Notes: generated from the letters alone by a model not told the origin. A stretch of DNA of 64,000 nucleotides from Pomphorhynchus laevis (GCA_012934845.2 WNNJ02000867.1:1-64000); one strand, 5' to 3'. Positions 44,870 through 56,560 are shown, counted from the first letter of the stretch. Translations and numbers: made by a program.

Positions 44870-45905
44870 ATTTTAGGTGAAGATACGGAGAGGGATGATA
44901 AGGTAAACGAAAAGAGAAAGGCAGAGTAATATAAAACTTGATTCTGTGCATTGAGTCAATGAAGATTGATAAGTTTATTGGATATGGGATCTGCAGTGCG
45001 AAGAAAGGATCGATTGAGCAAACTGACAAAGAATATGCACGCGAAAGGATTCGATGTAATACTTTCCAGCGTGACCAATCATTAGTCGCGGATGATAGTT
45101 GGTTACTCCAAAAGAGTGTAGTTTAGTATAAAGAAGCGAACGATAATTGCGGCGTTTGTTTAGCAATTGGCCTTGGATGGGTGGAAATAAGATGATAGTG
45201 GTGCGAAAAATAAAATGCTTATACGCCCTATGTAGGCGAAAGAGGTCACGCTTGCATGAGCGACATTTACTTCATACAAAAGAGTAGAGTGTTTAAGTAA
45301 TGGTAAGGATTTCCGGAGTTGAAGAATGTAATCGACGATGGAAGATACTTGTGAGTAGTAAAGATTGGCACGGGCATCAGGGGAAGTGAGGACAGGAAAT
45401 TGGATAGTGTACAAGAAACTAATTCTGAAGTGAAAGCTGCAATCTGCAAAGAAGACCATGGGTGAAAAGTGACTACTTCATGAAATTTGTCGACCTGGTC
45501 TAGGTTAATTCTAATTAAGACCATGTAGTGGTCAAATATTCATGGGTCACTGACAATACAAGAGTAACGATGCTGGAAGAATTGGAGATGCAAAAATAAT
45601 CTAGAAGGCCACCAAATTGATGACTAAGTTTAGAAGGAATGATTGAATACTCGTAGCTATGAAATATGGATGCAAATTTACGGAGATTTGGAAGGTAGCT
45701 ACGTTCTAAACGGTCATTATAATCACCAATTACAAAAATGGTAATAACTAATGAGATATATAATAAAAGGTTAGAGATCTCTTCAAATAATATGGAGGAC
45801 GATAGAACGGATCCTTGGTGGTTAATCAATGATAATGACTGAAAGACAGGAGGAGCTAATAGCTGTAACAGATCATATTTAACATATACATATAACATAT
45901 ACATA
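44870..45905 (-). pseudogene. LINE ORF2 endonuclease/linker fragment, copy 2
   Basis: Minus-strand copy of the element at 32280-33065, without the AT-rich insertion. It starts LLQLLAPPVFQSLSLINHQG, continues LFEEISNLLLYISLVITIFV and IGDYNDRLERSYLPNLRK, then VLIRINLDQVDKFHEVVTFH and LTSPDARANLYYSQVSSIVD. It extends further 3' than copy 1 (SFAYIGRISILFFAPLSSYF, and a segment with HAGKYYIESFRVHILCQF). It is upstream of the RT core, which is missing. Broken by a few shifts. Family A sequence borders its 5' end, as in copy 1. Confidence 0.75.
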
Positions 45906-46225
45906 TAACAGATACATAGCAGTTCCTCTTAATGACCTTTAATCCTTATTCTGATACGTTTGTTATTTATTAGTCAATTTGTAAAAATTGGCTTTTATTT
46001 TAAATTTCAATTTTAAATTTTAACTTTGCAAAAAATGATTATAAATTATATTTTTAAATATATTATTAATTATAACAATTATTGATTATTTAAATTTTTT
46101 TATCATTATTTTAAATTTTTAAATATATAAATTTATAAATTTATAACAATTATTTATTTATAATTATTTATCTTATTTTTAATTTAAATATAAAATACTA
46201 TATTCAGATAGCTGATCTGATTTGT
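45905..46225 (+). repeat. Family A repeat, forward copy
   Basis: CATAGCAGTTCCTCTTAATG and CCTTTAATCCTTATTCTGAT through to ACTATATTCAGATAGCTGAT. Confidence 0.75.
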
Positions 46226-46329
46226 TCTAGGTTTATTTTTATGCTTACCAGACTCTCTTTCTGTTTTGTAATGACAATGTTTCTGATAAGTGAATTAATC
46301 TTAATGTTGGCAGTAACAACAGTAAACTG

Positions 46330-48460
46330 TTAATGATAAAACTTGTTTATTGGTGGAGAGAGTGAAGTAAAATATTTATTTAATCGAATTTTCAATAGCC
46401 TACTGCTATCATCTTCAGGAGTAAATGTTACAAAATATTTTTACAATTCAAGTATTTGCAAAGCTGTCAACTGCGTACTTCGTTTGGCGCAGCAGAACAA
46501 AGACGTCATTTGTACGTTTTTCATTGCGCAGCGGATTAAGCGACTAGATGTGCTCCTTATTAAAAATTACACAAAGAAAGAAAAATATACATAAAAAACA
46601 AGGAACAAATCAATACAAAAATAGAATTACAATTATAAAATATTTGTTATTAATTCAATATCTGGTTTATTATTGGGCATCAGTATAATTCTATTTTTGT
46701 GCATAAAATAAGCTTCTTTTATTTTTCGTTCTAAAGCGTTGTTTTCTACTGAAATAACTTGACTTTTTCAAAATCTATGATATGGTTACTGTTCAAGGAG
46801 TAGTCTATTACAGCCCCAGATCCCGTTCATTTCTTAATCGAGTATCTATGTTGGTCAATACGATTAGACAATCCTTGTCCTGATTGACCAATATAGATCT
46901 TATTACAACCATCACAAGAAATTTTATATACAATACCATCCTTGTTAAAATTAGGTTTCTGTTTAAATATATTTTTAATTTGGGCATTTTTTGATTATAT
47001 ATGACAATGCTGGGGGTGCCATTTTTAGAACGTTTAATGTGATTGATCGTTTTGCCGTTCCATTTATCATTAACATAGGGTATACCCATATATTTTGTTT
47101 CAAGTTATGGGCCTATCAATTTTGCCCTAGTACTATTTCCCATGAAATATGATTTTTTAATAGCCCGAGTCGGATATCTACTACTTATAAGACTTATCTT
47201 AATTACATCATCTCTTTTCGATTTGAGATAGACACTACAACAGATTGCCTTTGATCTCAAGAACAGTTAGGAAGTGAGGAAATTTTCCAATCGCTAGGTA
47301 CATTACTTTCCCTGCTTACAACATTAGGGTACTCACTAATTTTTTGGGAAACCTCAGTTTCTACCTTGTTTGCAGGAGATCTAATAATCTTTACATCAAG
47401 GAAGGATAATGTAACATCTTCTTCCTTCATTAATGTCCACTGAATATTTATATCAGCACTATTCAATATATCTAAAAAACAATCTGGGTTAAACGGTTCC
47501 TTTAAAAGAACAAAAGCATCACCCACATACCTAAGTCAGGTGTGAATGTAATTCATACCCTTTAAATGTGTGGCTTCCCATTTCCTCATATATATATTTC
47601 AGCGAGTATTGGTGCTAGGGACAATCCGTCAACTTGTTCATATATTTCATTTTCGAATTGAAAATTAATATTTGTTGTGCATAATTTAAGTAGAGTTATG
47701 CAATCACATATGCCTAAATGCTTTCCAAATTCTGTATTCACTATAAATTCAGATGCTAAGCTTATTGATTCTAGCAACGGGATATTTGCAAAGAGATTTT
47801 ACATCAATTGCAATCATTATTTTATTGGAGATGTCAATATTCTGCATACGTTTTGCGAACTGCATTTCATCTCCGACACGAGAAAAATGTTCATCGCTTA
47901 GTTTTATTAAAAAGTATGTTAGCGATATACTTACTACATAAGAATATGTACTATCAGTTGTAATTATGGGTCTGCCAGAATGGACCGTTTTATGGACTTT
48001 CGGCAAAATGTACATAAAACCAGACTTAGAGTTCCTTGAAATAAACCTATTTAACATTAATTCACTGAGTTTCTCCTCTCTATGTAATTTCCTAAGAAAT
48101 TTATTATATTCAGCTTGTCTTTTTAAGGTCGGATCACCTTTTACCTTTTTGAACTTATTATTTAAATTATATTCGGCTTTACTTAAAACAACTAAACAAC
48201 CACCTTTATCAGATGCATAAACAATAACGTCATCCCTTTCAAAATCTTTTTTTACTTTATTGATAAGAATATTCAATTTGTCGTGTTTCACCGTACATTT
48301 TAACATTGATTTGTAACTCAAGTTTATATAACTTTCCGTATTTGGTATACCTAACTCTTTAGCTTTCAAATTCAACACTATTGACAGGAATGACGTTATT
48401 GTTCGTGCAGAAAATGTTTGTTTGTTGTAGAAAATGCAGCATGAGTACTGTCGGAGGATC
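46330..48460 (-). mobile_element. Penelope-like element with GIY-YIG endonuclease, decayed
   Basis: Read on the minus strand. The N-terminal RT part at about 48460-47750 contains VYASDKGGCLVVLSKAEYN, YILPKVHKTVHSGRPIITT and IAIDVKSL. The next RT block at 47777-47586 contains FENEIYEQVDGLSLAPILAE. The region around 47526-47257 has DAFVLLKEPFNPDCFLDILN and LSFLDVKII. The endonuclease at about 46943-46869 has GIVYKISCDGCNKIYIGQSG, the GIY-YIG signature. Downstream, 46420-46330, is the CTGAAGATGATAGC...GGCTATTGAAAA hairpin that recurs near other Penelope-like pieces here. Domain order RT then GIY-YIG is the classic EN+ Penelope arrangement. It is broken in several places and inactive. Confidence 0.85.
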
Positions 48461-48479
48461 AATGAAAAACGAAAATTTG

Positions 48480-49260
48480 CAGTTTCCAGTAAAATCCAGT
48501 CAAAATAAATGAAAATTCTTAGGAGAAAAGTTAAAATCCGACTTAATAAACGACAAGCAGGTCAATGAATTTATTTCTGTTACTGGAGAGGGGAAATTAC
48601 TTCCCCCAATCTCTAAAACCAAAAATTTAGGGGTGATAACTCTATTAAAACCCCTTGAGAGACATTCTCTTTATAATTGCTTCCTGCGTGATTTTGCTGT
48701 AAAGCTCAGAAATAGAGTAGTCTTTAATTCAGTGAGATATTTGGAAACAACGATTAAGATCTCTTTCGCTTCCGAAGAAGCACTAAACGAATATAATACA
48801 TACTTTCTGAATAATTACACAGATATTGGCAGATTTGAAACAAAGCCAATTATGGCAAGTATAAAAATAAATAATCTTCCTACTGCGCTGGAAGAGGAAG
48901 ATTTAGAAAATCTAAAAAAACCTACAAAATACAGAATATTAGGCCTCTAACTGGCTGCAATGGTGATCAAATTAATGTGGGGTTTTGTTCTGCTCCTGTG
49001 GGGCAAGCTGAAGTATTGACTAAATCACATTGTAACCCATTCTTGGGTTTCAACCTGAGATTTTCGATTGTTTCAACTGAAGAATGTACATAACCGCACT
49101 GCAGCCTGTGCCATAAATGGGAGCACTGGGCCTCCAGCTACAGTGCAGCGGCTTGCTGCGGCAAATGTGAGCAGCTTGAATGCTCCACTGACTCACCTTG
49201 TCTGAACCCCGCTTTTCATTTCAGAACTAATCAATCTTTAAGACGATTTATTTTCATTTC
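48480..49260 (+). pseudogene. LINE ORF1-like (RRM-like plus zinc knuckles), decayed
   Basis: The plus strand reads LERHSLYNCFLRDFAVKLRN then SVRYLETTIKISFASEEALN and KPIMASIKINNLPTALEEED, the 'I.I.NLP....EEDL' pattern of gag-like LINE first ORFs. After a frame change it continues with VGFCSAPVGQAEVLTKSHCN, then a Cys-rich tail CSLCHKWEHW...CCGKC...STDSPCLNPAFHF that resembles serial CCHC zinc knuckles. ORF1 proteins coat the element RNA. The matching ORF2 is not next to it; the LINE RT piece at 54.36 kb could belong to the same family. Divergently oriented to the Penelope-like element. Confidence 0.55.
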
Positions 49261-49269
49261 AGAACTAAT

Positions 49270-50900
49270 ATTATGAGAGTTATTAAGAAAACGGATGGAA
49301 ACACCAATGAAACAAAAGAAAAAATAAAATATAAGCACAAGGAAAAATTACAAAAATATTAATTAAGAATAATAAAAATATTTTAAATTTGAAATGAAAC
49401 TATTGGTAATTTAATTGTAGATTTTAAATCGACTAATTAAGTGGAATTAGTCAGCTTTTGAAATTTACTCATTAAACCTGAATTTTAATTGTGTCATTTC
49501 ACATTCAACGCTAAAACGCCGAACAATGATTGCTGTGTTGTTTATACCGGTGCCCATGTTGAAAATATAAAGAAGAGAAGTTGACAAATTATGCAAGCTG
49601 ATGAGTTATAACTAGATCAGCGAGTTTCCAGCTTTTATATGCCTAATGGTAATCGTTAAGCATATGAAGTTATTGATTATATTTGCTAAATTGGCAAATC
49701 CAATGTCTCGCACTCAAGCGGTTCCAGCACTTTTATTTAAAAGCCTTGACTTAGATAGTAATTGTAAACCTATGTGGTCATAATTGTTCCAATGTGCTGT
49801 AGCCGAAATTTGCTCTGAAGTACAGATTATCCAATAAAATATAGTAGAAATTTCGTTATCAAATATTTCGTTTTCAAAAAGTGATATGTAAAGGGTGACT
49901 GTAGATATTTAGGAAACCTGAAAAAGAATAAATCTTTACCAATAAATATTAAAAGGCTGTATTCTTTAAACTAAGAGGATTCTTTGAACTAAATATCTGT
50001 AAATTATCCAAAGCTTAGATGAATAAACATAACGAAGTGTGACTTAATAAATAAACCGTAGAAGTTACAATGTGACTTAAGAGCATATCATAATATTTTT
50101 AAGTAAAAACTCCCACTAAAGTTCAACTCTTAAAAGCATTACAAATATTAGATCAAAATTAGTAAATATTAAATATCGCTCATATCCAGATCAAGGAGTC
50201 CGCTTTTCTCAATACTCATTTTCCAGTTAAACCGTCATCACTGTAAGTACAGAAAACCGTTCACCCTTTCATTTTTACAAACGGTCTCGGGGACGCTAAT
50301 CAAATCCTTATTTAACATTAAACAGTAATATAAATTACTTACTTAATGCATATTCATTATGAAAAAAATAATCAATTGTAATTAAGATCTACCAAATTAT
50401 AAAAAATAGATTTCTACTATAAATTGCCAACTAAATCAGTAGCGTAAAGTAGCTGATGAGGATTGGAAGCTGATCAAGTCCATTTATACTAAAACGTTGT
50501 GTGCTGCTGTTGGCTTATAGATAGAATTGAAGCAACGTGCAGTGTCATCAAAAATTTCGATTCATCTACTAGTAATAATTTTATTATTTTTGTCATCTAA
50601 AATATTACAAACTGAATAAATTATACTAAATTACAGCAGTATAATAAACTGCTGGTTTGAAGTTTTGCTGAGTAATTTAATCATAACAATGCCTTATTAT
50701 TGTTTAGCTAGTTTTTCGGATTTAATGTCGTTTCGCGTCCTGAATATTCACTTAATATTTTTAAGTTTAGAAAATATTTTTATTTTACATCAAACCCTAT
50801 CGCTTTTTGTCATCCTGACCTTAAATTTGACTTAAAAATCGTTTAGTCCGTTGAAAATATATACATAAAAATTTTCACATAATAAAATTGGATCGCAATA
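49270..50900. other. Intergenic region with one diverged SINE-like core
   Basis: At 50440-50565 GTAGCTGATGAGGATTGG...TGTTGGCTTATAGATAGA resembles the units at 7.2-8.0 kb. Otherwise nothing supported. Confidence 0.45.
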
Positions 50901-50910
50901 AAAGTGCTCT

Positions 50911-50918
50911 TATAAAAG
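50911..50918 (+). promoter_or_regulatory. TATA box candidate of the Gly/Tyr-rich gene
   Basis: TATAAAAG lies 64 bp upstream of the ATG at 50975, which would place the start site near 50940 and leave a short leader. Confidence 0.4.
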
Positions 50919-50974
50919 CATTAACCGATAACGAAATATTGCCAACAGAATTCATATCTCCTTAGTCACGATCG

Positions 50975-51397
50975 ATGAACCACAATAGAAATATTTGGTT
51001 TCAGGGACAACAATCTTCAAACCCTTATGGTAGTAGAATCAATCGAGGATATAATCAGTGGCATAATTTATACGGAGGAGCTCAATACAGTAATATAAAT
51101 TCTGGATTTTATCAACCGTATCCTACTTACGGAGGACAATCGCCATATGGTAATATGGTATCAGCATTCAGTCAAGCATCATACCCTTTATACGGCGGGT
51201 ATCAGCATAGCATCATAAATCCTGGATTTAATAGCTCATATAATAGAAGATTACACTCATACCATAATATTGATCCTGAATATAGTCATTCTCAAAATGA
51301 ACACACAGAATTCGAGTATGATAGCAATGATATGGAGTTTAGATCACATTCGCCATTTGATACACATGATGTATTTGACATGATGGATTTCGATTGA
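50975..51397 (+). CDS. Gly/Tyr/Ser/Asn-rich low-complexity protein
   Basis: A 140-codon intact frame, MNHNRNIWFQGQQSSNPYGS..., clearly distinct in composition from its AT-rich flanks. The first two thirds contain three imperfect repeats of about 22 residues with the pattern Y-x-YGG-x(3)-S-x2-N-x-GF (LYGGAQYSNINSGF, TYGGQSPYGNM, LYGGYQHSIINPGF). The last third is acidic and His/Asp-rich, ending FDTHDVFDMMDFD. There is no signal peptide or membrane segment, so it is probably intracellular. GY-rich, intrinsically disordered proteins of this kind occur in RNA-granule, structural or silk-like contexts; which applies is unknown. It could be a single-exon gene or the last exon after the AG just before TCACGATCG. 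No family was recognised. Confidence 0.6.
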   Translation: MNHNRNIWFQGQQSSNPYGSRINRGYNQWHNLYGGAQYSNINSGFYQPYPTYGGQSPYGNMVSAFSQASYPLYGGYQHSIINPGFNSSYNRRLHSYHNIDPEYSHSQNEHTEFEYDSNDMEFRSHSPFDTHDVFDMMDFD

Positions 51398-52430
51398 AAT
51401 TCGTTTACTGCAATTTATCACTTTAGAAGCAAATGTCAAACTCTACATGGTTTTAATACGCAAAAATTCAGTATTTGAATAATCTTTAATGTTATTTCAA
51501 CCGTAATTGCTTATATTTTAGAATCGCTGATTTCTGTACTGCTAAAACAACACGCTTTTTAAGCAAATTCACCATCTCTAAATTCTTTTAAAGAATATTA
51601 TAAATTATAATTTTTAGTTTTATTCTAAAAAATAATAAATTCTTTATCGTACCATTATAATTCCAATAAAAATTTAAAACGACAATTAATTACGATATTA
51701 CATGTTCCAATATAAAAAATAATAAAATACTAACTACGAATTCGTTATCATACTTGTATATCGACAAAGGAAATTTAAAATGAGCGAAAGCCTGAACATA
51801 ATTGAAGCATTTTTCATGATGCAAAATCCTTTATTTAATATCCTTTAAATCCTTTATTTTTTATAAACTCCCATGATAGAGGTATCATGACTGCAAATAT
51901 CTTAATATTGTATTTTTAAAATGCAATACAAAGTCAAAATTTAATATCAAAAAATTGTTTATATAAAAATGTTATATTACGTTATTAGTACTTTGTATGT
52001 TATAATAGCATTATTGAAAATATCCATTTATTTTTTCTTATATTATATTAGTTTAATAATTAGTTTTAAGATTTTTATGAAAATTATCAAAACAAATAAT
52101 ATATAATATTTATTTTATAAATATTAGAATATATATTTATATATAACTGATATCTGATTATTAGTTATATATTATCTGGTTATTAGCTGATTATTATCTG
52201 GTTATTAGCTGATTATCCAATTAATATTTTAAAATAATTGGTGATACTCTATAATTTAAAATTAAAACTAATAAATTTAAACTGTTTTAGTCTCGGTTCA
52301 AAATTTAAAGTTTCAGTTTTAAGTTGTATTATGTTTCACATTATTATCTTATTATTTTTGAGTGGCCTATGAAAGATGATGTAAAAATTTTAAGATTTCA
52401 GAACTTAGTTTTAATCAAATAATATCGATG
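51398..52430. other. AT-rich 3' flank, nothing recognised
   Basis: Short tandem TGATTATTATCTGGTTATTAGC units near 52150-52220. No supported gene. Confidence 0.5.
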
Positions 52431-52433
52431 AAA

Positions 52434-52597
52434 ATAATCAAGACAATCATAACCCCTATGATTGTCTTGATTATAGTAGGGGTTATATTATAACCCCTAC
52501 TAAGGGGTTACTAATATAACCCCATAGTAGGGGTTACGTCGGAACCCCTACTAATGGGTTCCGACGTAACTCCTACTAAGGTTTTAGGTTAAAACCT
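52434..52597. repeat. Cluster of five consecutive hairpins
   Basis: In order: 17-bp arms with loop AACCCCT (52434-52474); 14-bp arms with a 1-nt loop (52474-52502, TAGTAGGGGTTATA); 7-bp GGGGTTA stem (52504-52523); 23-bp arms with one mismatch (52525-52578, from TAGTAGGGGTTACGTCGGAA); 7-bp AGGTTTT stem (52579-52597). The motif TAGTAGGGGTTA is shared by several stems. No coding function. Confidence 0.9.
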
Positions 52598-52598
52598 C

Positions 52599-53900
52599 TT
52601 AAGGTTTTAGCTTGAAAATATTATTGGGCAATTTTTCATTATAAATTAAAACACTAGTATAATTTGATATGTTATCATTATATATAAACTTATTAAATAG
52701 AGTTAAAGTTTTCATTATATAAGGAATTTCTAAATATTTTTTTCTGGTTAGGGGCTCTGATAATTTTTGTTTTGACAATATTTTAAGATAAGATTTATTT
52801 ATAGCCCATTCAGTACAACCACATCGCATTAAACTAATTCCTATAATTTAATTCTAATTTAATAATTAATAATTTTATTAAATTATAATATAATTTAATA
52901 TAGTTCCTATCTCGTTTTGCTATATAAAAAAGGTACATTGCCAATGCGATTAAGCATTTTTTAAGAATATAAGAATTTCACGATATAGCCTCAGGTAATA
53001 TTTCCATTTTTAAAAAACTAGAAAATAACTTTTAAAAATATTAAAAAAATGTCAGCTACAATTGGAACACCTTTTATTTGTCTTTTATTTGATTATCAAA
53101 ATATTTAAGATTCTATTGATTCAATTTTATTTATATATTTATTTACTTAATGGTTTAACTTTTGTTAGATATGCGTTATGGCTATTATAACGAATATAAG
53201 ATTAATTAATTTTACTAACGCTTCTTTAATATCTACTAAATCTAGATTTGTATAAAGTGTACTAAAATCGTATGTATTTATATTTTAAAAATTTATTCCT
53301 TTTGCGTGTTCTAAAAATTCATCTGTAGAATCAATACTGAAATAGTGTTTTATACCAGTATTAATTTCGATTACCTTACAATATTTTTTAAAGTGTGCTT
53401 TAATTACTTTAAGTATTTTATTCATACAGACAGAAAGTGGTTTTAATGTACATTTAAACGCACTACATATGAACCTAGGTTTTATTGGATTTTTATGTAA
53501 TTTTGGATTCCAATATAATATAGGTATAGATTATGATTTTGTTCAAATATTATACCTTTTTGTCCTATTAAAGAAGTGATCAAATCACTACGTTCATTTG
53601 TTGTGCTTACATTTAAATAATTATAATTTATCACAATAAAGCTTTTTTGCATATTAAGACAATACTTTTTAATTTAGTTTAATTTTGTAAGTTCTAAATG
53701 CATATCTTTCGTTTTATAATTGTTTGCTATTTTAATTCCTTTTAATTTAATAAAATATATAATCTTTCCAAATTCTAATCTTAAACGTATTCAAGGTCTA
53801 TTAATAATCTTACCAAATTTTAAATTTAAGTCATTATATAAGGAATTGTAAATTTTATGTTTATACGCTGTGATAGAATTTCCTTAATTCACAATTTTCA
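52599..53900 (-). pseudogene. Second Penelope-like RT relic (Naiad/Chlamys-type)
   Basis: The minus strand from about 53525 to 53180 reads YWNPKLHKNPIKPRFICSAF, KCTLKPLSVCMNKILKVIKA, HYFSIDSTDEFLEHAKGINF and YDFSTLYTNLDLVDIKEALV. These are the YW.PKLHK.P...RFI and DFSTLYT...LI blocks of a distinct Penelope-like RT lineage. At 52829-52599 a further open piece (RKKYLEIPYIMKTLTLFNKF) could be its 3' coding part. The element is AT-ameliorated and broken in many places. The RYIDD scrap at 3.38-3.8 kb belongs to the same lineage. Confidence 0.7.
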
Positions 53901-54359
53901 AATAATTTTATATTAAATAATTATTATTTTATACAGATTAAGACGATTATAATAATATACAATAATATAGATTATTACATTATATTATATAATAATATAT
54001 TTTAAATTATATTACAATAATATAGATTATTGGTAAAGCCGAGACGCTAATAAAGCTAATTGCACCAAAACAGCCAACCTGTCAACCTGGGCATATGCCG
54101 ATAAAGCCGTTAAAATTAAACGCGATATTGCCTTTGAGATTTCATGCTTTGTGTCCCATGCCTCCGTGCAGCAAGATCAAGATAATAAATGTTCAAAAAG
54201 TTTATTACTTCTAAAGATAAATTAGTTTTGTGAATTACAAGCTAATTTTTCGTCCTAGTGAGGGTACCTTGTTTTAAAAATATATTTACTTAAATCTGAT
54301 CGTGTGACTACATTCATGAGTGTCGTAGTGATAGGAGAACTGTAAAGGTAGTCAGATCC

Positions 54360-54945
54360 AAAAAGGTTGTTTTCACAAAGAATGGACGCCTGGCGGTTCT
54401 GTGTTCTCTGGACGTGTCTGTGGCTTTTGACAACCTCACACTCGACTCAGTAATGGAAACTTTGAAAAAAAGTTGTTTTATTGAAGATTCAGTGTCAAGT
54501 GTGGGGAATGTTTAAGCAGAAACTTATATCTTGAAGACGCAAGGGTCCTTTTAAGAGCTATTCAAGGGTCCTCATCGAGGGTTCTCTTTGTCGCCAACCT
54601 TGCAAATGATTACGACAAGGGATATTGGATGAATTCCTAAATAGGAACACTAGTGGTACTATATACTCCTATGATACATCACTGGTATTTAAAAGGGACT
54701 CTGTCTGAAGTCCTTTACAAAACAGAGTTAAGTGTGGAGAATAGAATTGTTAGAAGTCTGTGTAAGTTGGGTTTGTCGCTAAACATAACGAAAATCAATT
54801 TCATTTACTACAGATTTCGCAAGCCAGGATGTCACACTAAATTATTTGATGCTCTTCCGGTTTCCCGGAAGAGCATCAAAATAAGGATACTGGGATTGAT
54901 GTTTGTAATTTTTCTGATGATGACAGGTGTCAAAATACTGTAATA
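54360..54945 (+). pseudogene. LINE reverse-transcriptase palm fragment
   Basis: The plus strand contains LCSLDVSVAFDNLTLDSVME (RT palm with the first catalytic Asp), then after shifts a Y-x-DDT-like stretch SYDTSLVFKRDSV, followed by LCKLGLSLNITKINFIYYRF and ...IRILGLMF. This order is that of a LINE RT. A perfect 16-bp-arm hairpin (TTTGATGCTCTTCCGG, loop TTTC) sits within it at 54845-54880. Multiple breaks; inactive. Confidence 0.65.
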
Positions 54946-54959
54946 TTTGAAAAACTAAT

Positions 54960-55400
54960 TTATTATTCCTGTAAATTTTTAAAAATGTTTAAATAAATAT
55001 TTAAAAATAAACATATAAATCAGTATTTTAATCAATATTACTGTATTTTAAATCTAATAAATATAAAACTAAGATTACATTCGATGAAAATAGAACTTTA
55101 ATTTATTTTTTTACACCACACTGCATACCTCTAGCAACACATGTTTTGTCGTTTTCAGCAACTAAATTTAAACAGTTTATATAATATTGACTAAGTAAAA
55201 CTATAATGGGGAAATAAAATGCGTTTTACCCAGCAAAACAATTAACTTTGTTTTATAAAGTATCAGTACAGATGAATTGCAAATAAAAATACATTTTTAC
55301 ATACATAAAAATGAAGATAAAGTATTATTAAATAACATAAAAATGTTATTATTTCACAAAAACATTAATTATTAATTAAAATACGAATCTACACTTGAGC
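54960..55400. other. AT-rich stretch, nothing recognised
   Basis: One copy of AGATTACATTCGATGAAAAT followed by GAACTTTAATTTA (55070-55120) that recurs at 56089 and, diverged, 56436. Confidence 0.5.
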
Positions 55401-55509
55401 AAAATGTCAAAAGTTTTATAAGAAAGGTTTCAGTCTACTACTAACTATTTCATAACAATAAGATATTGAATTGAATTTGAATGAGGAATGCGACGGTGTG
55501 ATAACATTT

Positions 55510-55960
55510 AAATTTGAAGAAAGATAGCAAAAATCATCGCAAAATTTATATAATTGACTATTTCGATGCCTCTTCAGCAATTGTAATGAGCTTGAACAAT
55601 TATAAATTTTCTTCATATTGCATTCTTTATTGCATTCTTTATTACAAATAACTTTCAAGTGCTGACTCGATTTTGCCAACTTTGTTGACAAAGTTGATTT
55701 GCAATTGCTATCTTTATTTAATCTCTTAACTTATTTGCTTAAAATGTAGGCAAATAATCATAAATGCAAAAGATATTATATTTTAAGAAAGCTTAACTAC
55801 TAAGTAGTTAATCAATTGTAAGTGGTTAATCCATTGTAAGTAGTTAATAATTAACTACTTACAATTGCCGAAGATGATGCCATCTAGGCATCGAAATATT
55901 CAATTAAATAATTTTGCGATGGTTTTTGTCATATTTCTTCTAATTTAAATAAGATATTGT
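55510..55960. repeat. Inverted pair of Penelope-associated motifs and a 15-bp hairpin
   Basis: Minus 55575-55510 (TTGCTGAAGAGGCATCGAAA, then ATTTTGCGATGATTTTTGC) corresponds to plus 55863-55945 (TTGCCGAAGATGATGCCATC with TAGGCATCGAAA, then ATTTTGCGATGGTTTTTG). A perfect hairpin ATTGTAAGTAGTTAA / TTAACTACTTACAAT with loop TAA occupies 55833-55865. The 91-codon minus frame at 55691-55416 overlaps this repeat and I do not call it a gene. Confidence 0.6.
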
Positions 55961-56088
55961 ATTGACGATCTTATTATTAGCGTATCACTTAATGAGATCG
56001 GCGTCATATATATTAAATGAACTTAAATTTCAACTATTTTGTAAGACAAACATTTGGTAACTAGAATTATTTTTTATATCAATTAAGA

Positions 56089-56560
56089 TTACATTACATT
56101 CGATGAAAATGGAACTTTAATTTAATTTTTATACATCAGAAAATTCAATAATAAAAATAATGTTCTCTAGCTTTCGGCTATGCAATAGCCCTCTTTAGGA
56201 CTTTTCTCTGTAGCGACTGGTTCATTAGTATTACATACACATGCATTTCTGAAAAAATGCGAGTAATCTTCAACTTTAAATTTGTTATCGATATCCTTAA
56301 GTTGCAGTTATCTTTGTTGCCTTCCATTATGTTTCTATTGCTTTTAATTTAAATCGATTCTTTTATGAGCCTTCTTTTCCAATCACTTTCTATTTCGATT
56401 ATTCTGGCATTATATAGGTCAATACAATGATCATTTAAGATTATATTCGATAATAGATGTTTTTAAATTTAATTTTTATACATCGAGAAAATTTAATAAA
56501 TATAATGTTCTCTAGCTTTCGGCTATGCAATAGTCATCTTCAGAGTTGAAACTTCTCTCC
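56089..56560 (-). repeat. Two direct copies of a Penelope-associated 3' segment
   Basis: Each copy has, on the minus strand, GAAGATGACTATTGCATAGC or its variant, then CGAAAGCTAGAGAACATTAT, followed by an AT-rich part ending with the complement of ACATTCGATGAAAAT. Copies are about 56089-56225 and 56436-56560. The stem GGCTAT-TGC-ATAGCC between CTGAAGA and GAAA is preserved. Confidence 0.6.

Noticed and set aside
55416-55691. 91-codon gene with NKECNKEC repeats
   Set aside because: The frame overlaps an inverted copy of a Penelope-associated repeat and a short tandem repeat, so its openness is explained without coding.
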